Assembly: GCA_964393335.1 (NCBI GenBank)
Contig: CAYMTN010000173.1
Location: forward strand, 1-11,827
Origin: CAYMTN01 sp964393335
GTDB lineage: Bacteria > Chloroflexota > Anaerolineae > Aggregatilineales > Aggregatilineaceae
DNA: 11,827 bases
Direction: 5' to 3'
Shown here piece by piece: positions 1 to 7,197 of the stretch. The translations under genes were made by a program, and so were the position numbers. The notes beneath the pieces are model-generated. The model ran no database searches, was not told where the DNA came from, and saw nothing but the letters and a program-made list of their open reading frames with translations. The first letter of the stretch is position 1. Each line of letters starts with the position of its first letter.

Positions 1-51
1 TACCAGCGCGTTCGCGCCGCGAATGGCGCGGGTCGCAATATAACGAGACAT
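1..51 (-). CDS. acsB: CO dehydrogenase/acetyl-CoA synthase, acetyl-CoA synthase subunit (N-terminus only)
   Basis: Only the first 17 codons are in the window, reading MSRYIATRAIRGANALV. The start is well placed: ATG at 49-51 is preceded by AGGAG with 8 nt spacing, inside the 11-bp gap after cooS. From memory, some AcsB proteins begin with a similar I-A-x-x-A-I-R-G-A segment. Position directly behind a CO dehydrogenase gene is the usual place for AcsB, which makes acetyl-CoA from CO, a methyl group delivered by the corrinoid protein, and CoA at the Ni-Fe-S A cluster. No A-cluster cysteine is visible, so identity rests on the short N-terminus and the neighbour. Another CODH/ACS-complex subunit remains possible. 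Confidence 0.6.
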   Translation of the reverse strand, partial: MSRYIATRAIRGANALV

Positions 52-62
52 AAGTGTATCTC

Positions 63-2078
63 CTACTTGGCTGGCGTGCCGTACAGGGCCGCCTGGCGTT
101 CTGCTAAGGGCAGGTCTTCGAATTCACACATCCGGGCATCGCCGCTCCGTCCGAAGCGCTCCGCGTCATATTCGGGCAGGCCAAGCGCCGCGCGCTTCTT
201 GTCGATATGGTCGAGTGTGCGGCGGATCATCTCATCCGGGTCGGCTACAAATTCCATCTTGCCGCCGTATAGATCTTCCCACCCTTCACTGATGTACTTC
301 AGCACGATATCGCTGTCGGTTACTTTGTCCGGCATACCCCCAATCGGGGACGAGCCGCCAAAGATCACGTATGCGCCAGAGGCCACACAGTACGTGCCGA
401 TGGAGAGCGCCTTTTCGCTCATCCACTCCGGGGCCAGCCCGACGGCAGGAATCTGGTCGATGTCATCGCCCAGGCCGCCTTCGTCAACCATTTGCGTCAG
501 TACGGTCAGGATGCGGGTGTTATCTACGCACGAACCCATGTGCAGCACGGGTGGAATACCGACCGTTTCACACACTTCGCGCAGGCCCGGACCGACCTGA
601 TCCAACCCGGCTTCACCCAGCATCAGCCCTAACTTGGCGCTGGCGATGGCTCCACAGCCGGTTTCGACCACCAGCACGTCCTGCTTGAGCAGTTCGCGGG
701 TGACGTGCGTATGCAGGTAATCGTGCTGGCTGCGCGGGTTGTTGCAGCCGACGATGGCCGCTACCCCGCGAATACGCCCGGCCATGATCGCGTCGTTGAG
801 TGGGCGGAACGAGGCCCGATAGCTGCCGCCGAGCATATAGCTGATGTATTCGTTTGAAAAACCGGGCACCAGATCTTCGCGCACGTCGGGAATTTGGATG
901 GCGCCCCGGTTCTTATAGTTGTCAATGGCATGCCGCAAAATATCTCTGGCAATGGGCAGCGCCTGGTGTTCGTTGAATTCGATATGCGTTGCACCTTTGA
1001 TTTGCACCTTGGGGGAGGTCGTGATGATCTCGGTGTGGAAGTTTTGAGCCAACGCAACGAGCGCCTGCATGATGCACTGCACGTCCACGACCATTGCCTC
1101 AACCGCGCCGGTCAGGATGGCCAATTCCTGTTGGAGGAAATTCCCTGCCGCCGGGATGCCCTGCCGCATCAGGATTTCATTGGCCGTGCAGCAGATGCCG
1201 GAAAGATTGATCCCTTGTGCCCCGGCAGCCCTGGCATATTCGATAATCTCAGGGTCTTGCGAAGCCGCGACAATCATCTGGCTGAGCGTTGGCTCGTGGC
1301 CGTGTACAACCACGTTGACCATATCCGCTTTTAACACGCCGAGGTTGGCCTGGCCCAACACGGGGGCCGGGGTGCCAAACAAGATGTCTGACACATCGGT
1401 CGCGATCAGGCTGCCACCCCACCCATCGGCCAGGGCCGTGCGCACGGCGTGTTCGAGGATGTGCGTCGGTTCCTGGTCGTCGCCGATGTGCGTGCGGTGC
1501 ATCGCTTCGACCACTTCACGATCGACACCGCGCGGCGTGACATGCCGTTTTTCCCACAGCTCCTGGCGCTTTTTGGGGGCGCGAGACGCAGGGGCGAGCT
1601 TGCCGCGCTGCTGCCCAAACTGGGCGATGTACAGGTCGGCCAGGTCGTTGGCGATCTCCTCAGGGGAACGCTTGTCGATGGGGATGCCGTATTGGGCGGC
1701 GACGGTGCGCAGCTTGGCGACATCGCGGATCGTGTATCCTTCCGCTTCGCCGTTGGCAACGGCTTTCAGCGTGAACGCCATATCCCGCCCGTGATCGGAG
1801 TGGGCGGCTGCGCCACCCGCAATCGCGCGGATAAGGTTGCGGGCTTGAATGGTATCGATGGTCGCGCCACAAATGCCGGTCTGTCCGTCTTTGGTCAGGC
1901 GGCATGGGCCCATTCCGCACAGCTTGCAGCACATGCCTGCCGATCCGATGTTGCAGGGGGCCAGGGCATCGGCGCGGCTAAACGCCGTGCTGAGGCCCAT
2001 TTCGTCGGCGCGAATCAGCATCTGTTGTGCAGCGGGATCAATTGAATATTCTTCGGGGCTGCGTTTCTGCTTTGCCAT
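63..2078 (-). CDS. cooS: anaerobic Ni-Fe carbon monoxide dehydrogenase catalytic subunit (CooS/AcsA)
   Basis: This 671-residue cytoplasmic enzyme interconverts CO and CO2 at a Ni-Fe-S C cluster. Visible cysteines match the family: C42 and C50 (D cluster bridging the dimer), C51, C54, C59 and C70 (B cluster). C-cluster ligands are H261 (in HGHEP), a cysteine of the C296-C297 pair, C335, C445, C475 and C517. H93 and H96 fit the proton-relay histidines, and K556 in the SEKA motif fits the catalytic lysine. The length is closer to acetyl-CoA-synthase-linked AcsA (about 674 residues in Moorella) than to stand-alone CODH II (636), agreeing with the acsB start 11 bp downstream. The start ATG at 2076-2078 has a Shine-Dalgarno AGAGGAA that lies inside the last Glu codons and stop of the upstream HMA-like gene, so the two are probably translationally coupled. 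No ferredoxin (cooF) or nickel-insertion ATPase (cooC) gene is in the window. The symbol acsA would be equally fair. Confidence 0.96.
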   Translation of the reverse strand: MAKQKRSPEEYSIDPAAQQMLIRADEMGLSTAFSRADALAPCNIGSAGMCCKLCGMGPCRLTKDGQTGICGATIDTIQARNLIRAIAGGAAAHSDHGRDMAFTLKAVANGEAEGYTIRDVAKLRTVAAQYGIPIDKRSPEEIANDLADLYIAQFGQQRGKLAPASRAPKKRQELWEKRHVTPRGVDREVVEAMHRTHIGDDQEPTHILEHAVRTALADGWGGSLIATDVSDILFGTPAPVLGQANLGVLKADMVNVVVHGHEPTLSQMIVAASQDPEIIEYARAAGAQGINLSGICCTANEILMRQGIPAAGNFLQQELAILTGAVEAMVVDVQCIMQALVALAQNFHTEIITTSPKVQIKGATHIEFNEHQALPIARDILRHAIDNYKNRGAIQIPDVREDLVPGFSNEYISYMLGGSYRASFRPLNDAIMAGRIRGVAAIVGCNNPRSQHDYLHTHVTRELLKQDVLVVETGCGAIASAKLGLMLGEAGLDQVGPGLREVCETVGIPPVLHMGSCVDNTRILTVLTQMVDEGGLGDDIDQIPAVGLAPEWMSEKALSIGTYCVASGAYVIFGGSSPIGGMPDKVTDSDIVLKYISEGWEDLYGGKMEFVADPDEMIRRTLDHIDKKRAALGLPEYDAERFGRSGDARMCEFEDLPLAERQAALYGTPAK

Positions 2079-2082
2079 TTAT

Positions 2083-2478
2083 CTATTCCTCTTCTTCCGG
2101 CATGTGGATGGGTGCCATCCCCGGACAGGGCCATAGGGGACGCCCAGCATAACTGATGGTCTGTGCGAAGCTCACGACTTGCCCGGTTTGTGCGTAGGCA
2201 GCCGTATGGCGGAAATGGGTCGAGTTGTCGCTTTGTTGGTAGGCGGCCTGACCTGTCTCTAGCGGGACAACCAGCGGTTCGAGGTACCCGGCTTCTTCCA
2301 CGCGCGCGGTAATCGCCTCTGCCGTGATCTGGTCTGGGTCATAGGTGACTTCGACGGCGTGGAAACTGCTGCTGGCATACACGTCCTCGACGCCAGCCAG
2401 CTCTAGAAGAATGCGACGTACTTCGATGACGTGGTGATCTCCATACATAGCTGGGAGATCGAGGGTTAGTGTTTTCAT
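2083..2478 (-). CDS. HMA-fold protein lacking the CxxC metal motif, CODH-linked
   Basis: The protein has 131 residues. Residues 1-66 follow the beta-alpha-beta-beta-alpha-beta pattern of heavy-metal-associated domains: strand MKTLTLDLP, helix around 17-30, strand with AVEVTYDPD, helix ending EEAGY. Where copper chaperones carry M-x-C-x-x-C, this protein reads MYGDHH, so both cysteines are replaced (G13, H16). A roughly 65-residue tail follows, with H88 and H91, a W-P-C-P-G-M segment holding the only cysteine (C118), H125, and four terminal glutamates. The ATG at 2476-2478 was chosen because the family fold begins there; the reading frame stays open upstream to 2679, but that part has no domain character. 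The gene is 4 bp from cooS and its Glu codons carry the cooS ribosome binding site. A role in CODH metal supply, maturation or docking is inference from position; the function is unknown to me. Confidence 0.82.
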   Translation of the reverse strand: MKTLTLDLPAMYGDHHVIEVRRILLELAGVEDVYASSSFHAVEVTYDPDQITAEAITARVEEAGYLEPLVVPLETGQAAYQQSDNSTHFRHTAAYAQTGQVVSFAQTISYAGRPLWPCPGMAPIHMPEEEE

Positions 2479-2636
2479 AAAGTACCTGCTCTCTCTGCTC
2501 CATTTGTATTTGCTGCATCTGCAAAAAACGTGAGTGATCAGCCATCTTCCTGTTCGACGCGAGTTATGGGTTTGTGCTGCATAAATAATATTTTTTATTT
2601 TTGAGAAGTTTGGCTTAGAAAACCCCTCAGGATCAT

Positions 2637-2665
2637 ATAATGGGCGAACAGAGGGGAGGCAGCAA
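2637..2665 (-). promoter_or_regulatory. candidate sigma70-type promoter of the HMA-cooS-acsB operon
   Basis: On the minus strand TTGCTG (2660-2665) is followed after 17 nt by CATTAT (2637-2642), putting transcription start near 2630. The -35 match is poor (3 of 6) and the -10 moderate (4 of 6), as expected for a promoter that needs an activator. The upstream CRP-type box ends exactly at the -35 element. Confidence 0.4.
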
Positions 2666-2680
2666 GTGAAAGTGATCACA
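2665..2680. promoter_or_regulatory. CRP/FNR-family box 1 upstream of the CODH operon
   Basis: The plus strand reads AGTGA-AAGTGA-TCACA, matching the CRP consensus TGTGA-N6-TCACA at 9 of 10 defined positions. Its centre (2672.5) lies about 42 bp upstream of the predicted start of transcription, the class II activator position. CO-sensing CooA belongs to this regulator family but prefers TGTCG/CGACA-like half sites, so the regulator is not identified by sequence. Confidence 0.5.
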
Positions 2681-2738
2681 TATCTCTCTTGCTTTTGTCA
2701 CTTCCCGCGAATAAAAGGGATTATTTCGACCAAAAGCA

Positions 2739-2754
2739 TGTGAAATAATTCACC
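2739..2754. promoter_or_regulatory. CRP/FNR-family box 2 upstream of the CODH operon
   Basis: The plus strand reads TGTGA-AATAAT-TCACC, again 9 of 10 to TGTGA-N6-TCACA. The centre (2746.5) is 74 bp from that of box 1. The same bases could form a short RNA hairpin (GTGA/TCAC) downstream of the amidotransferase gene, followed by CTTTT on the minus strand, so a weak terminator role is an alternative. Confidence 0.45.
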
Positions 2755-2788
2755 AGAATAGAGTGTAGAATATTGATTAATGAAAAAA

Positions 2789-4852
2789 TTAATGATTCCG
2801 GGATGGTCGAGCGGCAGGCATACCGGGCAGCAGTTTGGGCGCGGCATTGATCGCTGCGAGCGCCGCCAGAAAATCAACGCCGATGGTCTGGCAGTACCAC
2901 TGCATGGACTCATATCGCGGCTCGTTTTCCTCATCGACCCACCGCAGGGCCTGGTCGCGGCTGATCATGCCCTCGCGAATCTGGTTGCTGCGCAGCGTGT
3001 CATTTTCCGTGAATCCGGCCATGGTGTAGTAGATGTAGTTGTAAAACGACGCCGTTCCGTCGCCAATGCGCCAGGTTGCCTGCGTATCGGCGGCGGTTTC
3101 CCAGTCGTATTCCTGCCGCAACGTAGCGGCGAAGTGGGCTTCATCCCACGCGAGGTAGTGATACAGCAGCACAAAATCACGTGGTATCAGGTAGTAGGAC
3201 ACAAACCCGGTGAACGTATCCCACAGTGATGCATTCAGGAACGCCGGATTGCGCAAAAACTGCGTGCCGTAATACCATGTCATGCGTGCCTTGCCGACTG
3301 GCGACAGGTTCCAATAGATGCGTTTCTGATAGTTCTCGTTCACGCCGCAGAAGCCGGATTTGAAGTCCGTGCGCTCCATGTCATTCTGGCTGAAAAAGAC
3401 GAGGCCCAGGTTCATCTGTTTTTTGAGCATGTTGGCATGGTAAAAAAACTGCTTATCGCCCGCCATGAACAGGGGCACCGTACCCAGGTCCGGCTTTTTG
3501 AGCCAGGCCAGCACGTTTTTGCGGATATTCTCCCGTTTTTTGCGGATGTCAGCCGAAACGAGGATGTGTTCTACGCCCAACTGACCGCACATGCGCGAGA
3601 TATTCCGCCGCGCCAGATCGGTGACCATGCCCCAGTCATAGGTGTAGGCAACCGGACTCAGTCCTAACTCCGTTTTGATGTAGTGCAGGCCATACGAACT
3701 GTCACGCCCCCCGCTGAGCGGCACCAGACAATCCGGTTCGCCGGACGTTTTACGATGCGGCGCGATCAGTTCGCGCAGCCGTTCGACGCCTTGCGGCTTG
3801 ATGGGCTGGTAGCGGTGGCAGTAGTTGCACACGCCCTGCTCGTCATACTCGATAAAGGGGAATGTTTCGGGTAGCAGGCAGCGCGTGCAGCGTCGCAGCG
3901 CGTGCACCGAGCTACGGATGCCATCCACAAACCGGTCATTGGCGGCCAGCGCGCGGGTGATTTCGTCGGGGGTATGCAGCGATTTGTGCCGGGAAGCCGG
4001 TTTGGCGGGCTTCAGGTCATGGATCGTCTGCACCGAATCACGCGGCGGCAGGCGGTGACCGGTCGGCTCGCTGTCCTCCAGCCGGAAGTGAACGGGACGC
4101 AGGTCATCAAACCCGAAAGCGTACCCGTCGCCGGGTGCGATCTGTGTGATGCTGGCATTTCTAAACAGGGCCTGTAACGTCCTGTGCCGGACGGTTTGTT
4201 CCAGGATGTATTTTTCCGAGACGAAGACCAGCTCGTTCCCGGACGCGCTGCGCGCGAAATATAACGATCCGTTCGTGCTGGCAAGCACCAGCCCGTTTAG
4301 ATCGGGGGCCAACAGCGCGGCGGAGTTAGCACCTTGAAGCTGCTGAAAGGTCCGGACCACGGCATCCACCAGCGGCAGACCCTGGCGGCGATGGTGGTCC
4401 AACAGGGCAAGTATAACCTCGGTATCGACCTCGTATTCGCGTGAAAGCTGGGGGAAGGCATCCCACAACGCCGCGTCGTTGACTACGATGCCATTGTGCA
4501 AACATACCATGTCATTTTTGATGACCGGCTGGTTGTTGGCGTGGGCTTCTTCGGTGCCGTTGGTGACCATGCGCGCATGACCGATCACAGCCAGGGTATG
4601 CGAGTCGTGCGACCGCTGCGCTTCGTCCTGGAACGTGTCCAGCAGCGCCCGGTAGTCATGTAAGCGGATCAGGTGTTTGGCCCGGATTGGGCGCTTCAGG
4701 ACGGTGATCTGGTCACCGCCCACCAGCGCCAATCCGGCGGCATCTTTCCCGCGCGATTCTGACAGCAGAAACAGGTGATCCAGCAGGGAGCGGAACGCGC
4801 CCCACTCAAAATCCGATTCGGCGCTCGCAACAAATCCGAATATGCCACACAT
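2789..4852 (-). CDS. fused class II glutamine amidotransferase / N-acetyl-sugar amidotransferase (WbpG/PseA-like)
   Basis: This 687-residue protein has two enzyme parts. Residues 1-260 are an Ntn-type glutaminase: it opens MCGIFGF with the catalytic Cys2, then has GHARMVTNG (91-99) and LHNG (118-121), as in the amidotransferase domain of asparagine or glucosamine-6-phosphate synthases. After a linker, residues 320-687 resemble N-acetyl-sugar amidotransferases: two CxxC pairs (C322/C325 and C342/C345, likely zinc) and an ATP-pyrophosphatase loop SGGRDSS (380-386). Known relatives convert an acetamido group on a nucleotide sugar to an acetamidino group, normally taking ammonia from a separate HisH-type class I glutaminase; here a different class of glutaminase is built in. 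The start is certain because Cys2 must be exposed. It lies 6 bp after the glycosyltransferase, whose stop overlaps its Shine-Dalgarno GAGGG. The exact sugar substrate is unknown. Confidence 0.85.
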   Translation of the reverse strand: MCGIFGFVASAESDFEWGAFRSLLDHLFLLSESRGKDAAGLALVGGDQITVLKRPIRAKHLIRLHDYRALLDTFQDEAQRSHDSHTLAVIGHARMVTNGTEEAHANNQPVIKNDMVCLHNGIVVNDAALWDAFPQLSREYEVDTEVILALLDHHRRQGLPLVDAVVRTFQQLQGANSAALLAPDLNGLVLASTNGSLYFARSASGNELVFVSEKYILEQTVRHRTLQALFRNASITQIAPGDGYAFGFDDLRPVHFRLEDSEPTGHRLPPRDSVQTIHDLKPAKPASRHKSLHTPDEITRALAANDRFVDGIRSSVHALRRCTRCLLPETFPFIEYDEQGVCNYCHRYQPIKPQGVERLRELIAPHRKTSGEPDCLVPLSGGRDSSYGLHYIKTELGLSPVAYTYDWGMVTDLARRNISRMCGQLGVEHILVSADIRKKRENIRKNVLAWLKKPDLGTVPLFMAGDKQFFYHANMLKKQMNLGLVFFSQNDMERTDFKSGFCGVNENYQKRIYWNLSPVGKARMTWYYGTQFLRNPAFLNASLWDTFTGFVSYYLIPRDFVLLYHYLAWDEAHFAATLRQEYDWETAADTQATWRIGDGTASFYNYIYYTMAGFTENDTLRSNQIREGMISRDQALRWVDEENEPRYESMQWYCQTIGVDFLAALAAINAAPKLLPGMPAARPSRNH

Positions 4853-4858
4853 AATCCC

Positions 4859-5773
4859 TCACACGTCTCGCTCGAATCGCTCCCGCCGGAGCTGGCTGAC
4901 CTGATCGCTGAGCAGGCCGAAAAAGAACGCCTGCACGCCCAGGATGATGATCAGCGCGGCAAAAACGGGAAACCCCTCGCGCACGCTGATCGCTTCGGCA
5001 AACCCGTAGATGCTGCCCAGGACAATCAAGACCGACCCTATGCCGCCGAAAAACACCATTGGCTTAAACAGCAAAAAGATGCGCAAAATGATCATCAACG
5101 TGCGGAAGCCATCCCGGACCTGCCGGACGGAGCTTCTGCCGATCCGCTCGCGCACGATGATCGGCACTTCGCCGCCATGATAGCCTCGCTCCAACATGAG
5201 CAGGGTCATGGTGGTTGAGGCACCGAATCCTTTGGGCATCAGATGCAGGTAGGGCAGCAGCACCTCACGTTTGAACCCGCGCAGGCCGGAGTTAAAGTCC
5301 TTGACATACTGCCCGGCGGCCAGGCGCACGGTTTGTTTCAGGACAAACTTGCCCAGCTTCCGGCTGTACACGTCATGTGAGCGGGCATCCCGCACGCCAA
5401 CGCAGTAATCGAGGTTCTGCGTGATGAGGGCCTCGGCGACAGCGGCTAAATCCTCGGTGCGGTGCTGCCCATCAGCGTCAAACCAGACGATAAACGCGCC
5501 GGTCGATGCTTTGACCCCGGTGATGATAGCCGTGCCGTACCCCTTGTTGGCGGTGTGGCGGACCAGAGTCACACGCGGAAACGCCGCCACGCGTTCGCTG
5601 GTAACATCCGACGATCCATCGTCGACCACGATGATCTCGGCATCGGCCAGGCGCGGATCACGGCATAGATCGTCCAATGTATTGCCGATGCCGTCCGCTT
5701 CGTTATAGGCGGGAATGATGATGCTCAACTGCGGTCTATCAGCCGGATATGTGAAATGAGACGCTCTCGCCAT
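4859..5773 (-). CDS. family 2 glycosyltransferase, DPM/ArnC-type with two C-terminal membrane helices
   Basis: Of 304 residues, roughly 16-230 form a GT-A domain: SIIIPAYNEADGI near the start, VVDDGSSD (49-56) for nucleotide-sugar binding, and FDADGQH (98-104), the metal-binding D-x-D equivalent. Two hydrophobic segments (about 236-258 and 266-288) anchor it, followed by a charged tail. Such enzymes usually move a sugar from a nucleotide carrier to dolichyl or undecaprenyl phosphate on the cytoplasmic face of the membrane; the acceptor here is inferred. The gene sits 11 bp after the flippase, and its Shine-Dalgarno AAGGGA overlaps the flippase TAA, indicating coupled translation. Size and topology are normal for the family. 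Confidence 0.92.
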   Translation of the reverse strand: MARASHFTYPADRPQLSIIIPAYNEADGIGNTLDDLCRDPRLADAEIIVVDDGSSDVTSERVAAFPRVTLVRHTANKGYGTAIITGVKASTGAFIVWFDADGQHRTEDLAAVAEALITQNLDYCVGVRDARSHDVYSRKLGKFVLKQTVRLAAGQYVKDFNSGLRGFKREVLLPYLHLMPKGFGASTTMTLLMLERGYHGGEVPIIVRERIGRSSVRQVRDGFRTLMIILRIFLLFKPMVFFGGIGSVLIVLGSIYGFAEAISVREGFPVFAALIIILGVQAFFFGLLSDQVSQLRRERFERDV

Positions 5774-5784
5774 TGATCGGTCCC

Positions 5785-7080
5785 TTACAGCCTCACGTCA
5801 AACAGCTTGCGCGCGTACATGATAATGCCTGCTGCCTCAAAAACGTAGGTAAATGCCGTAACAATCGCCGCACCATAAATACCCAACAGCGGGATGAACA
5901 ACAGGTTGAGCAGCGCGTCGGTGACGACCAGCCCGGTGATAAACAACGTATGCGTGCCGGGGCGACCTCCTTGAAGCAGGATGCCGGTAAAGGGCCGGTA
6001 TCCGGCGTTGATCACGACGCCCAACATGATGATGCTAAAAACCGCCCAGCTTGCGGCGATGTTGTCATCCGGCAGCCAGATGATCAACATGATCGGGTAG
6101 ACAAACACGGCGACAGCGCCCAGTGCCAGCATGGCCGGGTAAAAGGTCCGGCGGATGTGGCGTGCCAACTCTGTGATCTGGTCCGCTGCGCTGGCCGCAA
6201 AGTGGCGTCCCATGATCGGATCGACGTTCCAGCGGATTGCCAGAGGAAGCTGGCCGACGCCTTCGGCCAACATGGCAGCAAAACTATAAATGCCGACATT
6301 CGCGTCGGTGGTGAAGTACCCCAACATCAGCACGTCGACGCGCGTATTTAGCTCGGTCAGGACGCCGCTCAGCACTCCCCGTGCGCCGAATGACAGGTGC
6401 TCGCGGAAACGCGCGCGCGGATCGGTGATGGGTCTGAGCGGCAGCAGGCGCGTATACACGAATACCACCAGGGCAGCAAACAACATGACTTCCGACAGGG
6501 TTAACGCCAGCGGCAGCGATGAATCGGGCGCATCACGCAGCACCAGCCCGATGATCCAGACCGGGATCAGGGCAAAACGCAGCGAACGAAATACCGCATA
6601 CGCGTGCATGTGCTGCAAGCCGTTCAGCGCATTGATCAGAACCTTGTTCAACGCAAAAAACAACAGTCCCGGCAGCACCAGAAGCAGCCCACGCGTGACG
6701 CCGGAGCTGTTCAACAGGTCGCCTATCGGCCCGGCTAACACGACACAGATGCCTATCATCGGGAGTGTGATAGCCGCGACCAGGACAAGCGCGGCAGTCG
6801 TGACGTCGGCACAGCGGGCGCGGTCATCCTGATGGTGCGAGATGTGCTTCAGGACAGAGTGTTGCAGGCCGCCAACTCCCACCTGGGATAACACGATGTA
6901 GATGGCATACACCTGGTTAAAAATGCCGAGCGCACCCTCACCCCGGAACCGGATGATGATCAGGTTGACGATAGTGCCGCCCAGGGCCAACACGCCCAGG
7001 CTGGCGACATTCCACAGAACATCCTGGTTGAATTTGTCTGCTAGCAGACGGCGATAGTTCATCCGGCGGTGCCGATCCAT
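5785..7080 (-). CDS. polysaccharide/oligosaccharide flippase (Wzx/PST, MOP superfamily)
   Basis: This polytopic membrane protein of about 430 residues has a dozen or so hydrophobic segments and the diagnostic central motif NTRVDVLMLG, just after an LSFGARG segment. Proteins of this kind flip lipid-linked oligosaccharides across the cytoplasmic membrane. It is the first gene of the three-gene glycan cassette and would export the product made by the two enzymes behind it. The start is uncertain: GTG at 7098, ATG at 7080 and ATG at 7062 are in frame and none has a good Shine-Dalgarno sequence. I chose 7080 because a TACAAT element at 7102-7107 would start transcription inside the GTG codon. Beginning at 7062 gives an N-terminus (MNYRRLLADKF) also typical of the family. 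Confidence 0.9.
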   Translation of the reverse strand: MDRHRRMNYRRLLADKFNQDVLWNVASLGVLALGGTIVNLIIIRFRGEGALGIFNQVYAIYIVLSQVGVGGLQHSVLKHISHHQDDRARCADVTTAALVLVAAITLPMIGICVVLAGPIGDLLNSSGVTRGLLLVLPGLLFFALNKVLINALNGLQHMHAYAVFRSLRFALIPVWIIGLVLRDAPDSSLPLALTLSEVMLFAALVVFVYTRLLPLRPITDPRARFREHLSFGARGVLSGVLTELNTRVDVLMLGYFTTDANVGIYSFAAMLAEGVGQLPLAIRWNVDPIMGRHFAASAADQITELARHIRRTFYPAMLALGAVAVFVYPIMLIIWLPDDNIAASWAVFSIIMLGVVINAGYRPFTGILLQGGRPGTHTLFITGLVVTDALLNLLFIPLLGIYGAAIVTAFTYVFEAAGIIMYARKLFDVRL

Positions 7081-7101
7081 GTGTGACGCTGGTACCACCC
7101 C

Positions 7102-7107
7102 ATTGTA
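7102..7107 (-). promoter_or_regulatory. possible -10 element of the glycan cassette
   Basis: TACAAT on the minus strand matches TATAAT at 5 of 6 positions and sits 21 nt before the chosen flippase ATG, which would give a very short leader. No good -35 sequence lies 16-18 bp upstream, so this rests on a single hexamer. Confidence 0.25.
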
Positions 7108-7122
7108 TCGAAGGTTGGCGGG

Positions 7123-7150
7123 TTGCGGAAGTTATCGCATGTGCTATAGT
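7123..7150 (+). promoter_or_regulatory. candidate extended -10 promoter of the GT87-like gene
   Basis: TTGCGG (7123-7128), a 16-nt spacer and TATAGT (7145-7150), with TG one base before the hexamer (TGCTATAGT) as in extended -10 promoters. Transcription would begin near 7157, about 40 nt before the TTG start codon. It is back-to-back with the flippase gene in a gap of only about 100 bp. Confidence 0.45.
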
Positions 7151-7197
7151 GTAACCGTTCGCCTCTCTCGTGATCCGCGTCTTTTCGTGAGGCCCGC

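Larger units (their letters stand above)
2479..2788. other. 310-bp intergenic region between the glycan and CODH operons
   Basis: No convincing gene lies here. It is markedly more AT-rich than its surroundings (for example 2580-2610 and 2715-2795) and holds the two CRP-type boxes and the candidate CODH promoter listed separately. If that promoter is right, the mRNA has a leader of about 150 nt before the HMA-like gene, with only a weak Shine-Dalgarno sequence (GCAGGT). I see no good intrinsic terminator for the amidotransferase gene that ends at 2789. Confidence 0.6.

Noticed and set aside
1069..1794. Long open frame (241 codons) on the plus strand inside cooS
   Set aside because: Antisense to a gene with clear catalytic motifs; low-complexity, Arg/Ser/Ala-rich composition; a shadow typical of GC-rich DNA.
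2479..2679. Upstream extension of the HMA-like gene by 67 codons
   Set aside because: The added part is not HMA-like and would place translation through the predicted promoter and box 1; ATG 2478 begins exactly at the first strand of the fold.
2776..2793. ATTAAT-GAAAAA-ATTAAT inverted repeat at the end of the amidotransferase gene as a terminator
   Set aside because: A 6-bp stem made only of A-T pairs is too weak, the T run is in the loop rather than after the stem, and it overlaps the stop codon.
2698..2934. 78-codon minus-strand frame overlapping the end of the amidotransferase gene
   Set aside because: Its N-terminal half is out of frame within the amidotransferase coding sequence and the rest is AT-rich intergenic DNA; no domain, no ribosome binding site.
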